NCBI RefSeq assembly: GCF_013055795.1
Contig: NZ_JABETO010000001.1
Location: forward strand, 248,376 to 312,375
Direction: 5' to 3'
Source: Streptomyces sp. I05A-00742
GTDB lineage: Bacteria > Actinomycetota > Actinomycetes > Streptomycetales > Streptomycetaceae
Length of the DNA: 64,000 bases
The translations under genes were made by a program, and so were the position numbers. The notes beneath the pieces were generated by a model. That model searched no databases. It saw only the letters and a list, made by a program, of their open reading frames with translations, and was not told the origin of the DNA. Of this stretch, positions 8,771 to 17,596 are shown one piece after another (the stretch's first letter is position 1; each line of letters begins with the position of its first letter).

Positions 8771-8890
8771 GCAGAAGGGGAGTAGCTCTTCGCCGGATCG
8801 TCGACATACTGCTGGGCCCAGGCCCGGCCGGCGCCCGGAGGCCGTACCCGTAGGACCCGTAGGGGTGCCGGCCAGCGAGACCTTCGGCCG
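8771..8890 (+). promoter_or_regulatory. yybP-ykoY (manganese) riboswitch
   Basis: Two hallmark segments of the Mn2+ aptamer are present in the right order and spacing: GGGGAGTAGC (8777-8786), the L1 loop, and GCCAGCGAGACC (about 8871-8882), the L3 side. They are enclosed by GAAGG (8774-8778) pairing with CCTTC (8881-8885). Downstream, CTGCCG and CGGCAG around 8905-8955 could form an alternative hairpin as the expression platform. It precedes a TMEM165/GDT1 gene, a family known to be controlled by this riboswitch in other bacteria. The rest of the 8425-8974 stretch shows only the DoxX promoter elements. Confidence 0.85.
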
Positions 8891-8974
8891 CAGTGTCCAT
8901 GACGCTGCCGTGCCGAAGCGACCCCTGATCCAGCAGGACCTTCCGGTGCGGCAGCCCCACCGAAGAGGAATTCT

Positions 8975-9556
8975 GTGATCAGCCTCACCGTCACCGCCCT
9001 GGTCTTCGGCGTGATCTTCCTGGCCGAGCTGCCGGACAAGACCGCCCTGGCCTCCCTCATGCTCGGCACCCGCTACCGCGCCTCGTACGTCTTCGCGGGC
9101 GTCGCCGCCGCCTTCACCGTCCACGTCGCCCTCGCGATCGCCGCCGGCAGCCTCCTCACCCTCCTCCCGCACCGCCTGCTCCAGGCGATCGTCGGCGCGG
9201 CCTTCCTGATCGGCGCCGCGATGCTCCTGTTCAAGGGGGACGACGACGAGGAGGAGGTCCGGAAGCCCGCCGACCAGTCCTTCTGGAAGGTCTCCGGCGC
9301 CGGCTTCATGCTCATCCTCGTCGCCGAGTTCGGCGACCTCACCCAGATCATGACCGCCAACCTCGCCGCCCGTTACGACGACCCCGTCTCCGTCGGCCTC
9401 GGCGCGGTCCTCGGCCTCTGGGCCGTCGCCGGTCTGGGCATCGTGGGCGGCCGGACGCTGATGCGGTACGTGCCCCTGAAGCTGATCACCAGGGTCGCGG
9501 CGCTGGTGATGCTGGCCCTGGCGGGGTTCAGCCTGTACGAGGCGGCGATGGGGTAG
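8975..9556 (+). CDS. TMEM165/GDT1 family transporter, probable Mn2+ exporter
   Basis: GTG 8975 is preceded by GAAGAGGAA. The 193-residue protein has six membrane helices in two homologous halves, each with the family motif: E18-L-P-D21-K-T23 and E118-F-G-D121-L-T-Q124, whose acidic residues line the cation path. A charged loop (residues 88-98, mostly D and E) separates the halves. Members transport Mn2+ (and Ca2+/H+). The upstream manganese riboswitch argues that this one exports Mn2+ when the metal is in excess. Confidence 0.92.
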   Translation: MISLTVTALVFGVIFLAELPDKTALASLMLGTRYRASYVFAGVAAAFTVHVALAIAAGSLLTLLPHRLLQAIVGAAFLIGAAMLLFKGDDDEEEVRKPADQSFWKVSGAGFMLILVAEFGDLTQIMTANLAARYDDPVSVGLGAVLGLWAVAGLGIVGGRTLMRYVPLKLITRVAALVMLALAGFSLYEAAMG

Positions 9557-9598
9557 GGGGCGGGACCGAGGGGACGACGGCCTCCCGCGCCGCGCACG

Positions 9599-9952
9599 TC
9601 ACAGCCGGCCCCGGGCGCTCCACCGGTTCGCTTCGCCCACCCTCCGCCTCAACTCGTCCCGGCGCGCGAGGGCGGAGTCGCCACGGCCGCGGACCGTGGC
9701 CCGCACGATGCCCCGCACCTGGCGGGTCGCCCCGTAGGGGTGGGGCCTCAGGGGCGGCTCCAGGGACGGCGATTCCAGGGACGGCGGTCCCAGGGCGCGG
9801 GCGAGCGCGCCGTAGTCGGCCGCCCGGCGGGTGCCGCAGACGCCGCACGTCCGCATCCCGTCCACGGTGGACCAGGCGGGCCCCGGATGGGCGCAGAATC
9901 CGGGCCGCGGGGGCTCGTTCACCGGCAGTACAGAAGTCCGAACCGCGGTCAT
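9599..9952 (-). CDS. Hypothetical CxxC-containing protein, 117 residues
   Basis: The ATG at 9952 overlaps the TGA of the preceding small gene (ATGA), which supports both starts. It encodes a basic soluble protein with a C-G-V-C pair near residue 36 and another Cys near 20, suggesting a small metal- or redox-active site; the Arg-rich C-terminus may contact nucleic acid. Family not recognised. Confidence 0.55.
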   Translation of the reverse strand: MTAVRTSVLPVNEPPRPGFCAHPGPAWSTVDGMRTCGVCGTRRAADYGALARALGPPSLESPSLEPPLRPHPYGATRQVRGIVRATVRGRGDSALARRDELRRRVGEANRWSARGRL

Positions 9953-10125
9953 GAGTGGCCCACTCGCAGATGCAGGCCCATTTCCACGACGAGCGCCTCG
10001 GCCGTGCGGCGGTCGCCCCGCCCGTCGGCCGCGTACCAGTTTCTCTTCAGCGCCCCGCAGCGCGTGCACCGTGCGGTGAAGGGCCGAGCGCCCTCGCTCT
10101 CCGGGCGGATATTCTGGGACGGCAT
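9949..10125 (-). CDS. Small CxxC protein, 58 residues
   Basis: ATG 10125 has AGGAG 6 bases upstream, and its stop overlaps the start of the next gene by four bases. One C-T-R-C pair near residues 20-23 is followed by ALKRNWYAADGRGDRRTAEAL. Too short for a full zinc ribbon. Not recognised. It is divergent from the ABM/XRE pair, with 274 bases of shared promoter region. Confidence 0.6.
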   Translation of the reverse strand: MPSQNIRPESEGARPFTARCTRCGALKRNWYAADGRGDRRTAEALVVEMGLHLRVGHS

Positions 10126-10399
10126 CGAAACTCCTGGTATGGCAGGGGTGAGATGTCGGCCTCGGCGGGGCTCGCCCGGTGGTTCCAGCACCGGAGAGCG
10201 GATATCCGCCGAGGCTCTTTTGCGTGCTCGTGAAGGGCCCGGCGGGACGCGCCGGGGCGGTGCCGGAGCGGCATTCCCTTGCCGCCGGCAGTGTGACTGT
10301 GACGCTACTCGCAGCATTTCTGCGAGTCAAGAAGCTCTGCGCCTATGCCAGTTCACCCGGTTTCTGCGATTCTTGGTGCGACACGAGGGGAGAACGCCC

Positions 10400-10711
10400 A
10401 TGACCGCGGGATTCGGCCTGGTCGTACGGTTCACGCTGCGCGGCGGCGAGGAAGTGGCCGCTGTTTTCGACGAGTTGGCGTCCCGCACGCTCGAAGGCAT
10501 CCGGCGGCACGAACCGCGCACCCTGGTGTATGCGACCCATCGGGTGCCGGACGAACCTGCGGTGCGGGTCTTCTACGAGCTGTACGCGGACCGGGCCGCG
10601 TTCGACGAGCACGAACGCCAGCCGCATGTCCGGCATTTCCTCGCAGAACGCGAGGAGTATGTCGACCGCGTCGACGTCACTTTTCTGGAACACCTCGACG
10701 GAAAGGCGTGA
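10400..10711 (+). CDS. Antibiotic biosynthesis monooxygenase (ABM) domain protein
   Basis: ATG 10400 follows GAGGGGAGAA. It encodes a 103-residue dimeric alpha+beta barrel-type protein with the pattern FYELYADRAAFDEHERQPHV, typical of quinol monooxygenase/ABM proteins related to YgiN. Such enzymes oxidise aromatic quinols without metal or cofactor. It lies 7 bases before the XRE regulator gene, so the two are one operon. No polyketide genes are nearby, so a role in redox stress is more likely than antibiotic tailoring. Confidence 0.75.
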   Translation: MTAGFGLVVRFTLRGGEEVAAVFDELASRTLEGIRRHEPRTLVYATHRVPDEPAVRVFYELYADRAAFDEHERQPHVRHFLAEREEYVDRVDVTFLEHLDGKA

Positions 10712-10718
10712 ACGCGCG

Positions 10719-11957
10719 GTGACCGGTAACGGGAGGCGGGAGTTCGGAGCGCGCGTCGCGGAGATCCGTACCCGGCGCGGGCTGACGCAGAAGGAACTGG
10801 CCGCACGCATCGGACGTACCACGAGCTGGCTCTCCCAGGTCGAGCGCGGTGTCCAGCCCGTCAACCGGCTCGACGTGCTGAACCGGCTGGCGGACGGACT
10901 CGGCGTCCCCGTAAGGGAGCTCCGTCCCGACGCGCCACCACCGGCCGACGAACCGCCGGAGCGGCCCGTCGAGCCCAATGCCCTGGACCGGGCCCGGCTC
11001 CTGCTCTCCGGCCATCCGGCGCTCGGGGCGCTCCTGTCCCCGGACGCGGCGCGCCAGGAGCCCCCGCTGTCCGACCTCCGGCGGGATGTCGAGCACGTGT
11101 GGTCCCTCGCTCACGGCGACCGGTATGCCGAGCTCGGCTCCGCCCTGAACTCGCTCCTCCCCAGCCTGGAGCGGGTGGCCCGCACGGCCGGCAAGCGTGA
11201 ACGGGCCATGGCCTACGGCCTCCTCGCCCGCACCTACCAGGCGTTGTCGGCCGCCTTCACCCGGCAGGACGAGGCCGACGCCGCCTGGGTCGCCGCAGAC
11301 CGCTCCATCGCCGCGGCGGAGATGTCCGGCCACGTCCTCGACGTCTTCGCCGGAACCTACCGGCTCGCGCACGCCTGCGTCCGGCTCGGCCGCTACGACC
11401 AGGCCGAACACGTCGCGCAGGCGGCGGTGGACGCGCTCGGTCGGAACAGCGAGGAAACCGCCTCCTCCGCCGAGGAGCTGTCACTCCTCGGCTCCTTCCA
11501 CCTCGTACTCGCCGTGATCCACGCCCGGCGCGGCGACCGCGCGGGCGCCCGCAGGGAGACGGAACACGCCCGCCACGTGGCGCGGCGCGTCGGGCGGAAC
11601 CGGAACGACTTCGACCTCGAGTTCGGCCCGACCAATGTCGAGATCCAGGCGGTGTCCGTGGCCGTCGAACTGGGCGACGCGGGAGAAGCCCTCGCCATCG
11701 GCCTCCAGCTGGACCCGTCCGGCCTCTCCACCGAACGCCGTGCCCGCCTCGCCCTCGACGTCGGCCGGGCCCACGCCCAGCTCAGGCATGTCGACGACGC
11801 CGTGGACTGCTTCCTGACCGCCGAGCACCTGGCCCCCGAGACGGTCCGCACCCACGAGGCCGCCCGCTCGGCCATCCGCGACCTGCTGCTCGTCGCCGGC
11901 CGCTCGGCGCCGCCGGCGCTGCGGGGGCTGGCGCAGCGTACGGAGGCGGTGGGGTAG
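10719..11957 (+). CDS. XRE-family helix-turn-helix regulator with TPR-like C-terminal region
   Basis: GTG 10719 starts a 412-residue protein, 7 bases after the ABM gene. Residues 5-60 form a Cro/C1-type helix-turn-helix (LTQKELAARIGRTTSWLSQVERG). The remaining 350 residues are helical, rich in Ala/Leu, with TPR-like pairs of helices. This is the layout of the large Streptomyces family of XRE-TPR regulators, often controlling small adjacent genes in response to peptides or development. The likely target is its own operon and the divergent CxxC genes. Confidence 0.8.
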   Translation: MTGNGRREFGARVAEIRTRRGLTQKELAARIGRTTSWLSQVERGVQPVNRLDVLNRLADGLGVPVRELRPDAPPPADEPPERPVEPNALDRARLLLSGHPALGALLSPDAARQEPPLSDLRRDVEHVWSLAHGDRYAELGSALNSLLPSLERVARTAGKRERAMAYGLLARTYQALSAAFTRQDEADAAWVAADRSIAAAEMSGHVLDVFAGTYRLAHACVRLGRYDQAEHVAQAAVDALGRNSEETASSAEELSLLGSFHLVLAVIHARRGDRAGARRETEHARHVARRVGRNRNDFDLEFGPTNVEIQAVSVAVELGDAGEALAIGLQLDPSGLSTERRARLALDVGRAHAQLRHVDDAVDCFLTAEHLAPETVRTHEAARSAIRDLLLVAGRSAPPALRGLAQRTEAVG

Positions 11958-12049
11958 ACGAGCCCGGTCCTGGGGCTCGGGCATCTCCGGCCCGGCCACC
12001 GGGCCCCGTTCCGGTGGCGATGTCAGTGCCGCCTGATATCCAGGTTCAC

Positions 12050-12616
12050 ATGACAGACGCGACGTACTCCCAACTGAGCGGCATCATCGACGAGTTCGCC
12101 AGTTCGCTTGAGGTGGACGCGCAAGTCGCCTGCCTCTACGTCCTGATCACACCTCTGCTCGGCCGTATCGAGCAGGCCGAGGAGGAGTACGACGACGTTC
12201 CCGTCCCCCCGTCCTCCGGAGTGGTGCGGGCACTCCGCAGAGCAGCCGCCGGGGAGCCGGTCGACGCCGACGCGGTCCACGAGCGTCTGACCGCCGTGGC
12301 CCTGACCTGCTCGGAAGACCAGGACTCGGAGCGGCACATCATGGCCGCTTCGGCCCTCGCGGCAGCCGCCTGGCTGGGGCTGAGGGAGGGGCGGGAGCTG
12401 CGCACGGCCAGCCTCAAGGAGGGATTCGAGGACGGAGAGGACCTCGTTCCGCCGTACGCTCCATCGGTGTTCACGCAGATCGTCGACCTGCTGGCATGGA
12501 CCCGGTCGGGTCAGATGTACACGTTCTGGGAGGACGCCGGCGCCGATCCCGACCTGTGCGATCTCCCGGCGGCGACGCGCGAGCCCAGGGCGATGTATCT
12601 GGAGATCACTGCTTGA
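12050..12616 (+). CDS. Hypothetical protein, 188 residues
   Basis: The start is uncertain: in-frame GTG 12014, ATG 12020 and ATG 12050 all lack a good ribosome-binding site. A helical acidic protein without signal or membrane segment. Its end faces the DUF1963 gene, 50 bases away. Small acidic helical proteins beside DUF1963 genes are frequent among immunity-type proteins, but nothing in the sequence proves this role. Confidence 0.55.
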   Translation: MTDATYSQLSGIIDEFASSLEVDAQVACLYVLITPLLGRIEQAEEEYDDVPVPPSSGVVRALRRAAAGEPVDADAVHERLTAVALTCSEDQDSERHIMAASALAAAAWLGLREGRELRTASLKEGFEDGEDLVPPYAPSVFTQIVDLLAWTRSGQMYTFWEDAGADPDLCDLPAATREPRAMYLEITA

Positions 12617-12666
12617 GGCGCAGCCGGGCGCTCCGGATTGTGATCACAGCCCACCAGGTGCTGCTG

Positions 12667-13519
12667 TCAGCATTGCATCACCGCCCACACCCGATCGAAC
12701 CGCGCTGTTTCCAAGTCCTCGGCGCGAATCCAGAAGTAGAGTCCACCGCCGCCTCCCCAGCACCAGCCACTTTCGGCGTCCGAGCCGAGTTGCAGGAGCA
12801 GACGCCAGTCGGCGGCCCTGGTCCCGGCGTCGAGTTCATCCCAGTCCTCCCGTGACAGGATCCTGCCAGGGGCAAACCGGTCCAGGCCGTCCCGGACGAA
12901 GCCGCTTTCCCGCTGGCATGTCGTCGTCATTCCGCCCTGCAGCAGATGCGGCCAGCCCAACAACTGGTGAAAGGCCGGGCCGCCGCCCACTGCGTCATCC
13001 ACGTCAGCCGGCTCCGCAGTCAGACCGAGGTCCTGGAAGACGCAGTCGTCCTCGGTGGCACTGGGCAAGGTCATTGCTGCCTCGAACCGGATGCGGCGGC
13101 TCGTGAACGTGACCCAATCCTCCGGCGGTGGCAGCGGCAATACCTCGCCGTGGTCCCAGCGCACCCGCCATTTGCCGGGGTTGGGGGATACGAGGGTCCA
13201 TGGCTGGTCTTCGGTGTCGTAGAAGAAGGAGAGCAGCCCATGATCCGGCAACGGGCCATCCGGCCACACCCGGGCGACCTCGGCGAGGTCGGGCTGGGCG
13301 AGCAGGTCCAACGGGCCGTCCTCCGAGGCCGGCCAGAGCGTTCCCGCGGTGGGCCAAGGGGCCGCCTCCCAGACGCGACCCCGGTGCATGGGCATCGACG
13401 GGACCGCTCGGCGATATGCGCAAGGCCGGGCGGTTCAGGGCTGGTAGCCCGGCCCGCTTCTCGGCCGGAACAACCCTGGTGACAGCTTCACGCAACCGAG
13501 CATCAGTGCCAATCGCCAT
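12667..13519 (-). pseudogene. DUF1963 (YwqG-like) gene broken by a one-base frameshift
   Basis: Two overlapping frames together make one DUF1963 protein. The N-terminal part (ATG 13519) reads through LNRPALRIS to SRLGGGP. The C-terminal part continues in another frame with TAGTLWPASEDGPLDLLAQ, then PDHGLLSFFYDTED, LLGWPHLLQG and FDRVWAVMQ, all family landmarks. Removing one G from the run of four at 13358-13361 joins the frames to LGGGPWPTAGTLWP, matching the family's LGGxPxLPxGTxWP. YwqG-like proteins are often found near toxin genes; their biochemistry is unclear. Either a real inactivating mutation or a homopolymer sequencing error. Confidence 0.75.
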
Positions 13520-13856
13520 TCGGCGACCCTGATCCACTCCTGCCCAGGCTTTGCTGCGGCCGCCAGTGCCCCCAGCCCTCCTGCTGTCTTACGATCCCCC
13601 CTACCTGCCGTCGGCGGTCGGTGCGAAGCCCAGGGCCGACATCGGAACACCACAGTGGCCGGCAGGCTCACCTACCGGCGGCCAAGTACTTGCGTGGGGG
13701 ATCGTCATCTGCCCAGCCCTGTCGGCGACTTGGCCGTGCCGCAGGCAAAGCGCCGTTTCGGTCCGGAGGCGAACGGCGGATGCCACCGGCCCGGGACCGC
13801 GCGGGACGCCGGCGTCGGACAGGGCTGACGCACGTCGCACCGCCTTCGCCGGTTCG
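13520..13856. other. Non-coding stretch upstream of the DUF1963 gene
   Basis: About 340 bases between the DUF1963 start and the Fic stop, both on the minus strand. Only short frames without family signal are seen. It presumably holds the promoter of the DUF1963 gene; no clear repeats or hairpins were noticed. Confidence 0.4.
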
Positions 13857-14996
13857 CTATGCGGCGTAGGGGTCGGTGATGGTGTGGGGCCGTCGGGCAG
13901 TGTCCAGGACGTCCTGCGGGAACGCGGGGCCGGCCACGTAGTAGCGGCCCTTGGTCTGTCCGACCGGCGTCAGCAGGCCGGCCTTGGTGAGTGCCTGCAT
14001 GTCCCGGGTCGCCTGCTGGGTGTTGAGTGCCTCGGCCTTCTCGTAGCGGGAGCGCCGGACCCGGCCGGTCATCGCCACCTCGTGCAGGGCGGTCACCTGC
14101 CGTTCCGAGACCCCGTGTGTGCCGGCCGCGTCCGTCAGCTGCACCCAGCAGTCGTTGGACCGGTCGACGCGGCGCTGTACCCGCTGGGCCTGCTGGTGGT
14201 AGGCGAGCAGATTGAACTTGATCCAGGGCAGGGTGTCGCGCCGGGGGGACCAGACGGGGCCGCCGACTTCCCGGAGGACCTTGTAGTACTCCCAGGTGTT
14301 GCCCGGCATGCCCAGCCACTCCTCGATGGAGGAGAACTCGGGGGCGAGAACGCCGCCGCGGGCGATGAGGAGGGTCTGGAGCGAGCGGGACATGCGTCCG
14401 TTGCCGTCCGACCAGGGGTGGATCTTGACCAGGTTCAGGTGCGCCATCGCGGCACGGACGAGGACGTGCTGGTCGAGGTCGCCTTCGTTGAGCCAGTCGA
14501 CGAGCTCGCTCATCAGGCCGGGAACCAGCTCCTGGTCCGGTCCCTCGTAGTCGGTCGCGAGCTCGTCGCCCGGGGCTGTGATGCGGATGGAGGTCCTGCG
14601 CCACCGGCCGGCCGTCTTCAGCGGGTGATGGTGCCCCTGGAGCATCCAGTGCAGGCTGTTGAGGAGCTCCTTGTTGTACCGGAAGTCGGTGACATCGTGG
14701 AGGGACTGGATGTAGGTCATGGCCTGCTGGTAGGCGAGGGTCTCCGCCTTGTTCTCCTCGCTCGCCTCGACCTCCCGCTCACCGTCCATCAGGTCGGCGA
14801 CGTCCTTGGCGTCGACCCGGTAGCCCTCGATCGTGTTCGACGCCGCGATCGCACTCGCCGTCAGCGCCTTGCCCAGGTCGAGCGTCCACTTCATCGGGAC
14901 CTGCTGCACCGCGAAGCGCAGCTGATCCCGCATCGCGTCCACCTGCTCCAGGACCTCACGGTCGACCGGCTCCAGGCGCGGCATCTCATACAGCAT
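13857..14996 (-). CDS. Fic family protein (AMPylase/nucleotidyl transferase)
   Basis: ATG 14996, 379 residues. The catalytic Fic loop is complete: H193-P-W-S-D-G-N-G-R-M-S-R204, with the base His and anion-binding residues. An inhibitory helix motif S53-x3-E57-G58 lies in the N-terminal region, so this is a self-inhibited (class II) Fic in which the antitoxin element is built in. The C-terminal 100 residues look like a winged helix (NTQQATRDMQALTKAGLL), common in Fic proteins of this length. Such enzymes add AMP to target proteins. A lone gene, with neither FicT-FicA pairing nor an adjacent antitoxin. Confidence 0.9.
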   Translation of the reverse strand: MLYEMPRLEPVDREVLEQVDAMRDQLRFAVQQVPMKWTLDLGKALTASAIAASNTIEGYRVDAKDVADLMDGEREVEASEENKAETLAYQQAMTYIQSLHDVTDFRYNKELLNSLHWMLQGHHHPLKTAGRWRRTSIRITAPGDELATDYEGPDQELVPGLMSELVDWLNEGDLDQHVLVRAAMAHLNLVKIHPWSDGNGRMSRSLQTLLIARGGVLAPEFSSIEEWLGMPGNTWEYYKVLREVGGPVWSPRRDTLPWIKFNLLAYHQQAQRVQRRVDRSNDCWVQLTDAAGTHGVSERQVTALHEVAMTGRVRRSRYEKAEALNTQQATRDMQALTKAGLLTPVGQTKGRYYVAGPAFPQDVLDTARRPHTITDPYAA

Positions 14997-15062
14997 GACT
15001 CAATGATACCCACTGACTATCATGCGCTCGATCCGGCGAGGTGAAAAGGCCGGCCAGCCCGC

Positions 15063-15767
15063 TCAGGCGGGTGACGCGGCTCGCTCCTCCGTGAAGTGCA
15101 GGTTCAGGCCGCCGTCGGCGGTCGCCTCCACCCGGACATGGGTGAGGTCCATGACGTGCGCGTCCGGCCCGTGGGCCGCCGCGCGGGGGCCGATGCCGAC
15201 GACGGGCATGCCGGCGGCGCGGCCGGCGGTGATGCCGGCGGCGGAGTCCTCGAAGACGACGCATTCGTGGGGGGCGAAGCCCAGGTCGGCGGCGGCCTTG
15301 AGGAAGCCTTCGGGGTCGGGCTTGCTGGCGGTGACGGACTCGGCGGTCACGCGGGTGGCGGGCATCGGCAGGCCGGCGGCGCCCATGCGGGCCTCGGCGA
15401 GGGGGCGGTCCGCGGAGGTGACGAGGGCGTGGGGGAGGCCGGCGAGGGCGCGCATGAAGGCGGGGGCGCCGGGGACGGGGACGACGCCGTCGACGTCGGC
15501 GGTCTCGGCGGCGAGCATGCGCCGGTTGTCCTCGTGGTTGAGCTCCATGGGCCGGTCGGGGAGGAGGAGGGCCATGGAGGCCCAGCCCTGGCGGCCGTGG
15601 ACGACCTTCAGGGCCTCGTCGGCGTCGAGCCCGTGTTCCTCGGCCCAGCGGCGCCAGCAGCGCTCGACGACCGCGTCGGAGTTGACGAGGGTGCCGTCCA
15701 TGTCGAGCAGTACGGCCTTGACCGGACCGATGGACTGCGACCCGGACACTGACTCTGAGCTGCGCAT
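15063..15767 (-). CDS. HAD-superfamily phosphatase (HAD-IA, beta-phosphoglucomutase-like)
   Basis: ATG 15767 has CAGGAG upstream; 234 residues. Motif I is DMDGTLVNSD near residue 22 (both catalytic Asp), motif II is TSAD near 120, the lysine is in ASKPDPEGF near 150, and motif IV is VFEDSAAG near 175. A helical cap follows motif I. The order matches subfamily IA enzymes such as glycerol-3-phosphatase, phosphoglycolate phosphatase or sugar-phosphate phosphatases; the substrate cannot be told. Monocistronic by appearance. Confidence 0.88.
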   Translation of the reverse strand: MRSSESVSGSQSIGPVKAVLLDMDGTLVNSDAVVERCWRRWAEEHGLDADEALKVVHGRQGWASMALLLPDRPMELNHEDNRRMLAAETADVDGVVPVPGAPAFMRALAGLPHALVTSADRPLAEARMGAAGLPMPATRVTAESVTASKPDPEGFLKAAADLGFAPHECVVFEDSAAGITAGRAAGMPVVGIGPRAAAHGPDAHVMDLTHVRVEATADGGLNLHFTEERAASPA

Positions 15768-15834
15768 ACTGCACTCCTGCGGGGGAAGGGCTCGGGCTTT
15801 GTTCCTTTACGATACAAAACCTCGCGCCCGGTCG

Positions 15835-16383
15835 TCACCGATGCCGTCGGTGGTACGAGATCACGACCGCCGCCGTCAGCGGCCCCCAGGCGATCAGGGG
15901 CGCGTAGCAGAGCCGCATCAGCAGCAGCCAGAAGCCGTGCAGGCCCATGCCGCTCTGCGCCCCCGCGAGCAGCTGTACCGCGGGCAGCACGGTGAAGATC
16001 AGGGTCAGCAGGGCGGCGCCGGTGCCGGCGACGGCGGTCACGACCGCCGGGCGGACGGCGCGTCCGCCGATCACGGGGAGTCGGCGGGGGACGGTCTCGC
16101 CCCACGGCCGGACCAGTCCGACGGTGAGGAGCGTGACCGTCTCGGCCAGCAGGGAGAGCCCGAGCATGAGGACCGTGCCCTGCCCGGGCGCGTGGAACCG
16201 GTCGCGCAGCACCTCGGCGGTGTAGCCGAGGGGGACGCCGAGGGCGAGCGCGGTCCGCCACAGGCTGGACGGCAGGACGCAGACGGCGGCGAGACGCGCG
16301 GCGCGGACCGCCCAGCGGGGCGGTGCCGATGCCGGGTGGAGGGGCGCGGCGGGGCGGACGGTCGGGAACGCTTCGGTGCTCAC
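15835..16383 (-). CDS. Hypothetical integral membrane protein, 182 residues
   Basis: The start is taken at GTG 16383, the first plausible start after the upstream GC-rich hairpin; no strong Shine-Dalgarno is visible. Four hydrophobic segments (about residues 22-45, 58-82, 95-125 and 140-170) alternate with Arg-rich loops. Family not recognised. It lies downstream of the lipase gene on the same strand. Confidence 0.6.
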   Translation of the reverse strand: MSTEAFPTVRPAAPLHPASAPPRWAVRAARLAAVCVLPSSLWRTALALGVPLGYTAEVLRDRFHAPGQGTVLMLGLSLLAETVTLLTVGLVRPWGETVPRRLPVIGGRAVRPAVVTAVAGTGAALLTLIFTVLPAVQLLAGAQSGMGLHGFWLLLMRLCYAPLIAWGPLTAAVVISYHRRHR

Positions 16384-16410
16384 GGGATCATGCTGTCCGG
16401 CGGGGCCGGG

Positions 16411-16487
16411 GCCGCGGCTCCTCCCGGGGGACGGTCCCGCCCCGCCGCATGGGGGAGTCCGGCCAGGCCCCGGGGAGGAGCCGCGGC
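16411..16487 (-). terminator. Long-loop inverted repeat after the lipase gene
   Basis: A 15-base perfect inverted repeat (16411-16425 with 16473-16487) encloses 47 bases and lies between the lipase stop at 16496 and the membrane protein start at 16383. It may end lipase transcription or form the leader of the next gene. Confidence 0.4.
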
Positions 16488-16495
16488 GCGGGGCG

Positions 16496-17317
16496 TCAGG
16501 CCAGGTTCTTCTCCAGGGCCGCGATGTACCGCCGCATCGAGTGGTCCCGCACGCCGTCACTGGCCGGGGCGAACGCGTCGGCGGTCAGGCCCTTGGCCCG
16601 GTCGGCCAGGCCGCCGAGGAACGAGGTGGACTCGCGGATCCTGCCGTTGGAGTCGATGTACCGCAGGGCGTCGACGTGGGTGTACGCGGGCTCCGGCGGC
16701 AGCTGGGGCACGATGTCGTTGTTGTTGACGAAGCGGTACATGCGCTGCTTGAAGCCCTTGTTGTACGCGGCGGCCAGCAGACGGTCGCAGGTGCGCGGCT
16801 GGCCGAAGGTGCAGACGCCGTCCGCCCGGAGCCGCGGCTCCTCCAGGTACAGTCGCGCCCCGGCGAGCATGGCCAGGGCGCCGCCGAGGCTGTGGCCGGT
16901 GAACCACACGGTCTGGCCCGAGGTGCGGAACTCGGCGATGGTCTTCTTCACGTCCGGGAAGACGGATTCGAGGGCTTCCCCGAAGCCGTAGTGGACGTAG
17001 CCGGTCTTCCCGGGGCCCGGCCACGGCGGGGTGGTGGCGTCCGAGAGCCAGTCGCGGATCTGCGCCGGTTCCGTGCCGCGGAAGGCGGTGATGATCATGT
17101 GGTCGCCGGCGGCGGTGAACGCCTGGGTGTCCTGGAGCGGGAACGGCGGGGTGAACCGGGAGAGGTGGTGGCGTACCCGGTCGAACCCCCACTTCCGGGC
17201 CTGGTCCTCGATGGTGGACTCGTCCTTGTAGGCCAGGTCGGACGCCTGGGCGAGCCAGTAGGCGTGCGGGAGGCTGTACTCGGTGACGCGGTGGTCGAGG
17301 CTGGACGGTACGGGCAA
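16496..17317 (-). CDS. Class 3 lipase family protein
   Basis: The start is set at TTG 17317 because GGAAGGA lies 7 bases upstream; a longer frame reaches 17398 but has an Arg-rich, shadow-like N-terminus. 273 residues. The nucleophile elbow is GHSLGGA around residue 140. Upstream, AFRGTEP is the oxyanion-region motif of lipase_3. The later NNNDIVPQLPP and a His in YTHVDAL supply the acid and possibly the histidine of the triad. No signal peptide is visible, so it is cytoplasmic or exported by another route. Predicted to hydrolyse acylglycerols or other esters. Confidence 0.82.
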   Translation of the reverse strand: MPVPSSLDHRVTEYSLPHAYWLAQASDLAYKDESTIEDQARKWGFDRVRHHLSRFTPPFPLQDTQAFTAAGDHMIITAFRGTEPAQIRDWLSDATTPPWPGPGKTGYVHYGFGEALESVFPDVKKTIAEFRTSGQTVWFTGHSLGGALAMLAGARLYLEEPRLRADGVCTFGQPRTCDRLLAAAYNKGFKQRMYRFVNNNDIVPQLPPEPAYTHVDALRYIDSNGRIRESTSFLGGLADRAKGLTADAFAPASDGVRDHSMRRYIAALEKNLA

Positions 17318-17596
17318 CGGAGTTCCTTCCGGGGCGACGGGACCGGCACCGCGAACGGCGGTGCGGGCGCGCTCCCTTGGCGGTGCGCGCGCTGCCACTC
17401 GTATCCGCCCCGGCCTCCGGTGCGCCGGAGACCTGCCCGTCGCTCACCCCATGGGGGGAACGGGAGTACGTGACACCCCCGCCGACCGGTGGTCCTTACA
17501 TACTTCGCTGGGCTGACGCCGCGTCACCCGGTACGTCCCCCAGGGGGCCCGCTCTCCTTCGTACGGCGGATGTCCACCCCTGGAGGGGTTCCTACC

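Noticed and set aside
13551..15044. Plus-strand frame covering the Fic gene
   Set aside because: Antisense to an intact Fic coding sequence with catalytic motif; no supporting start or domain.
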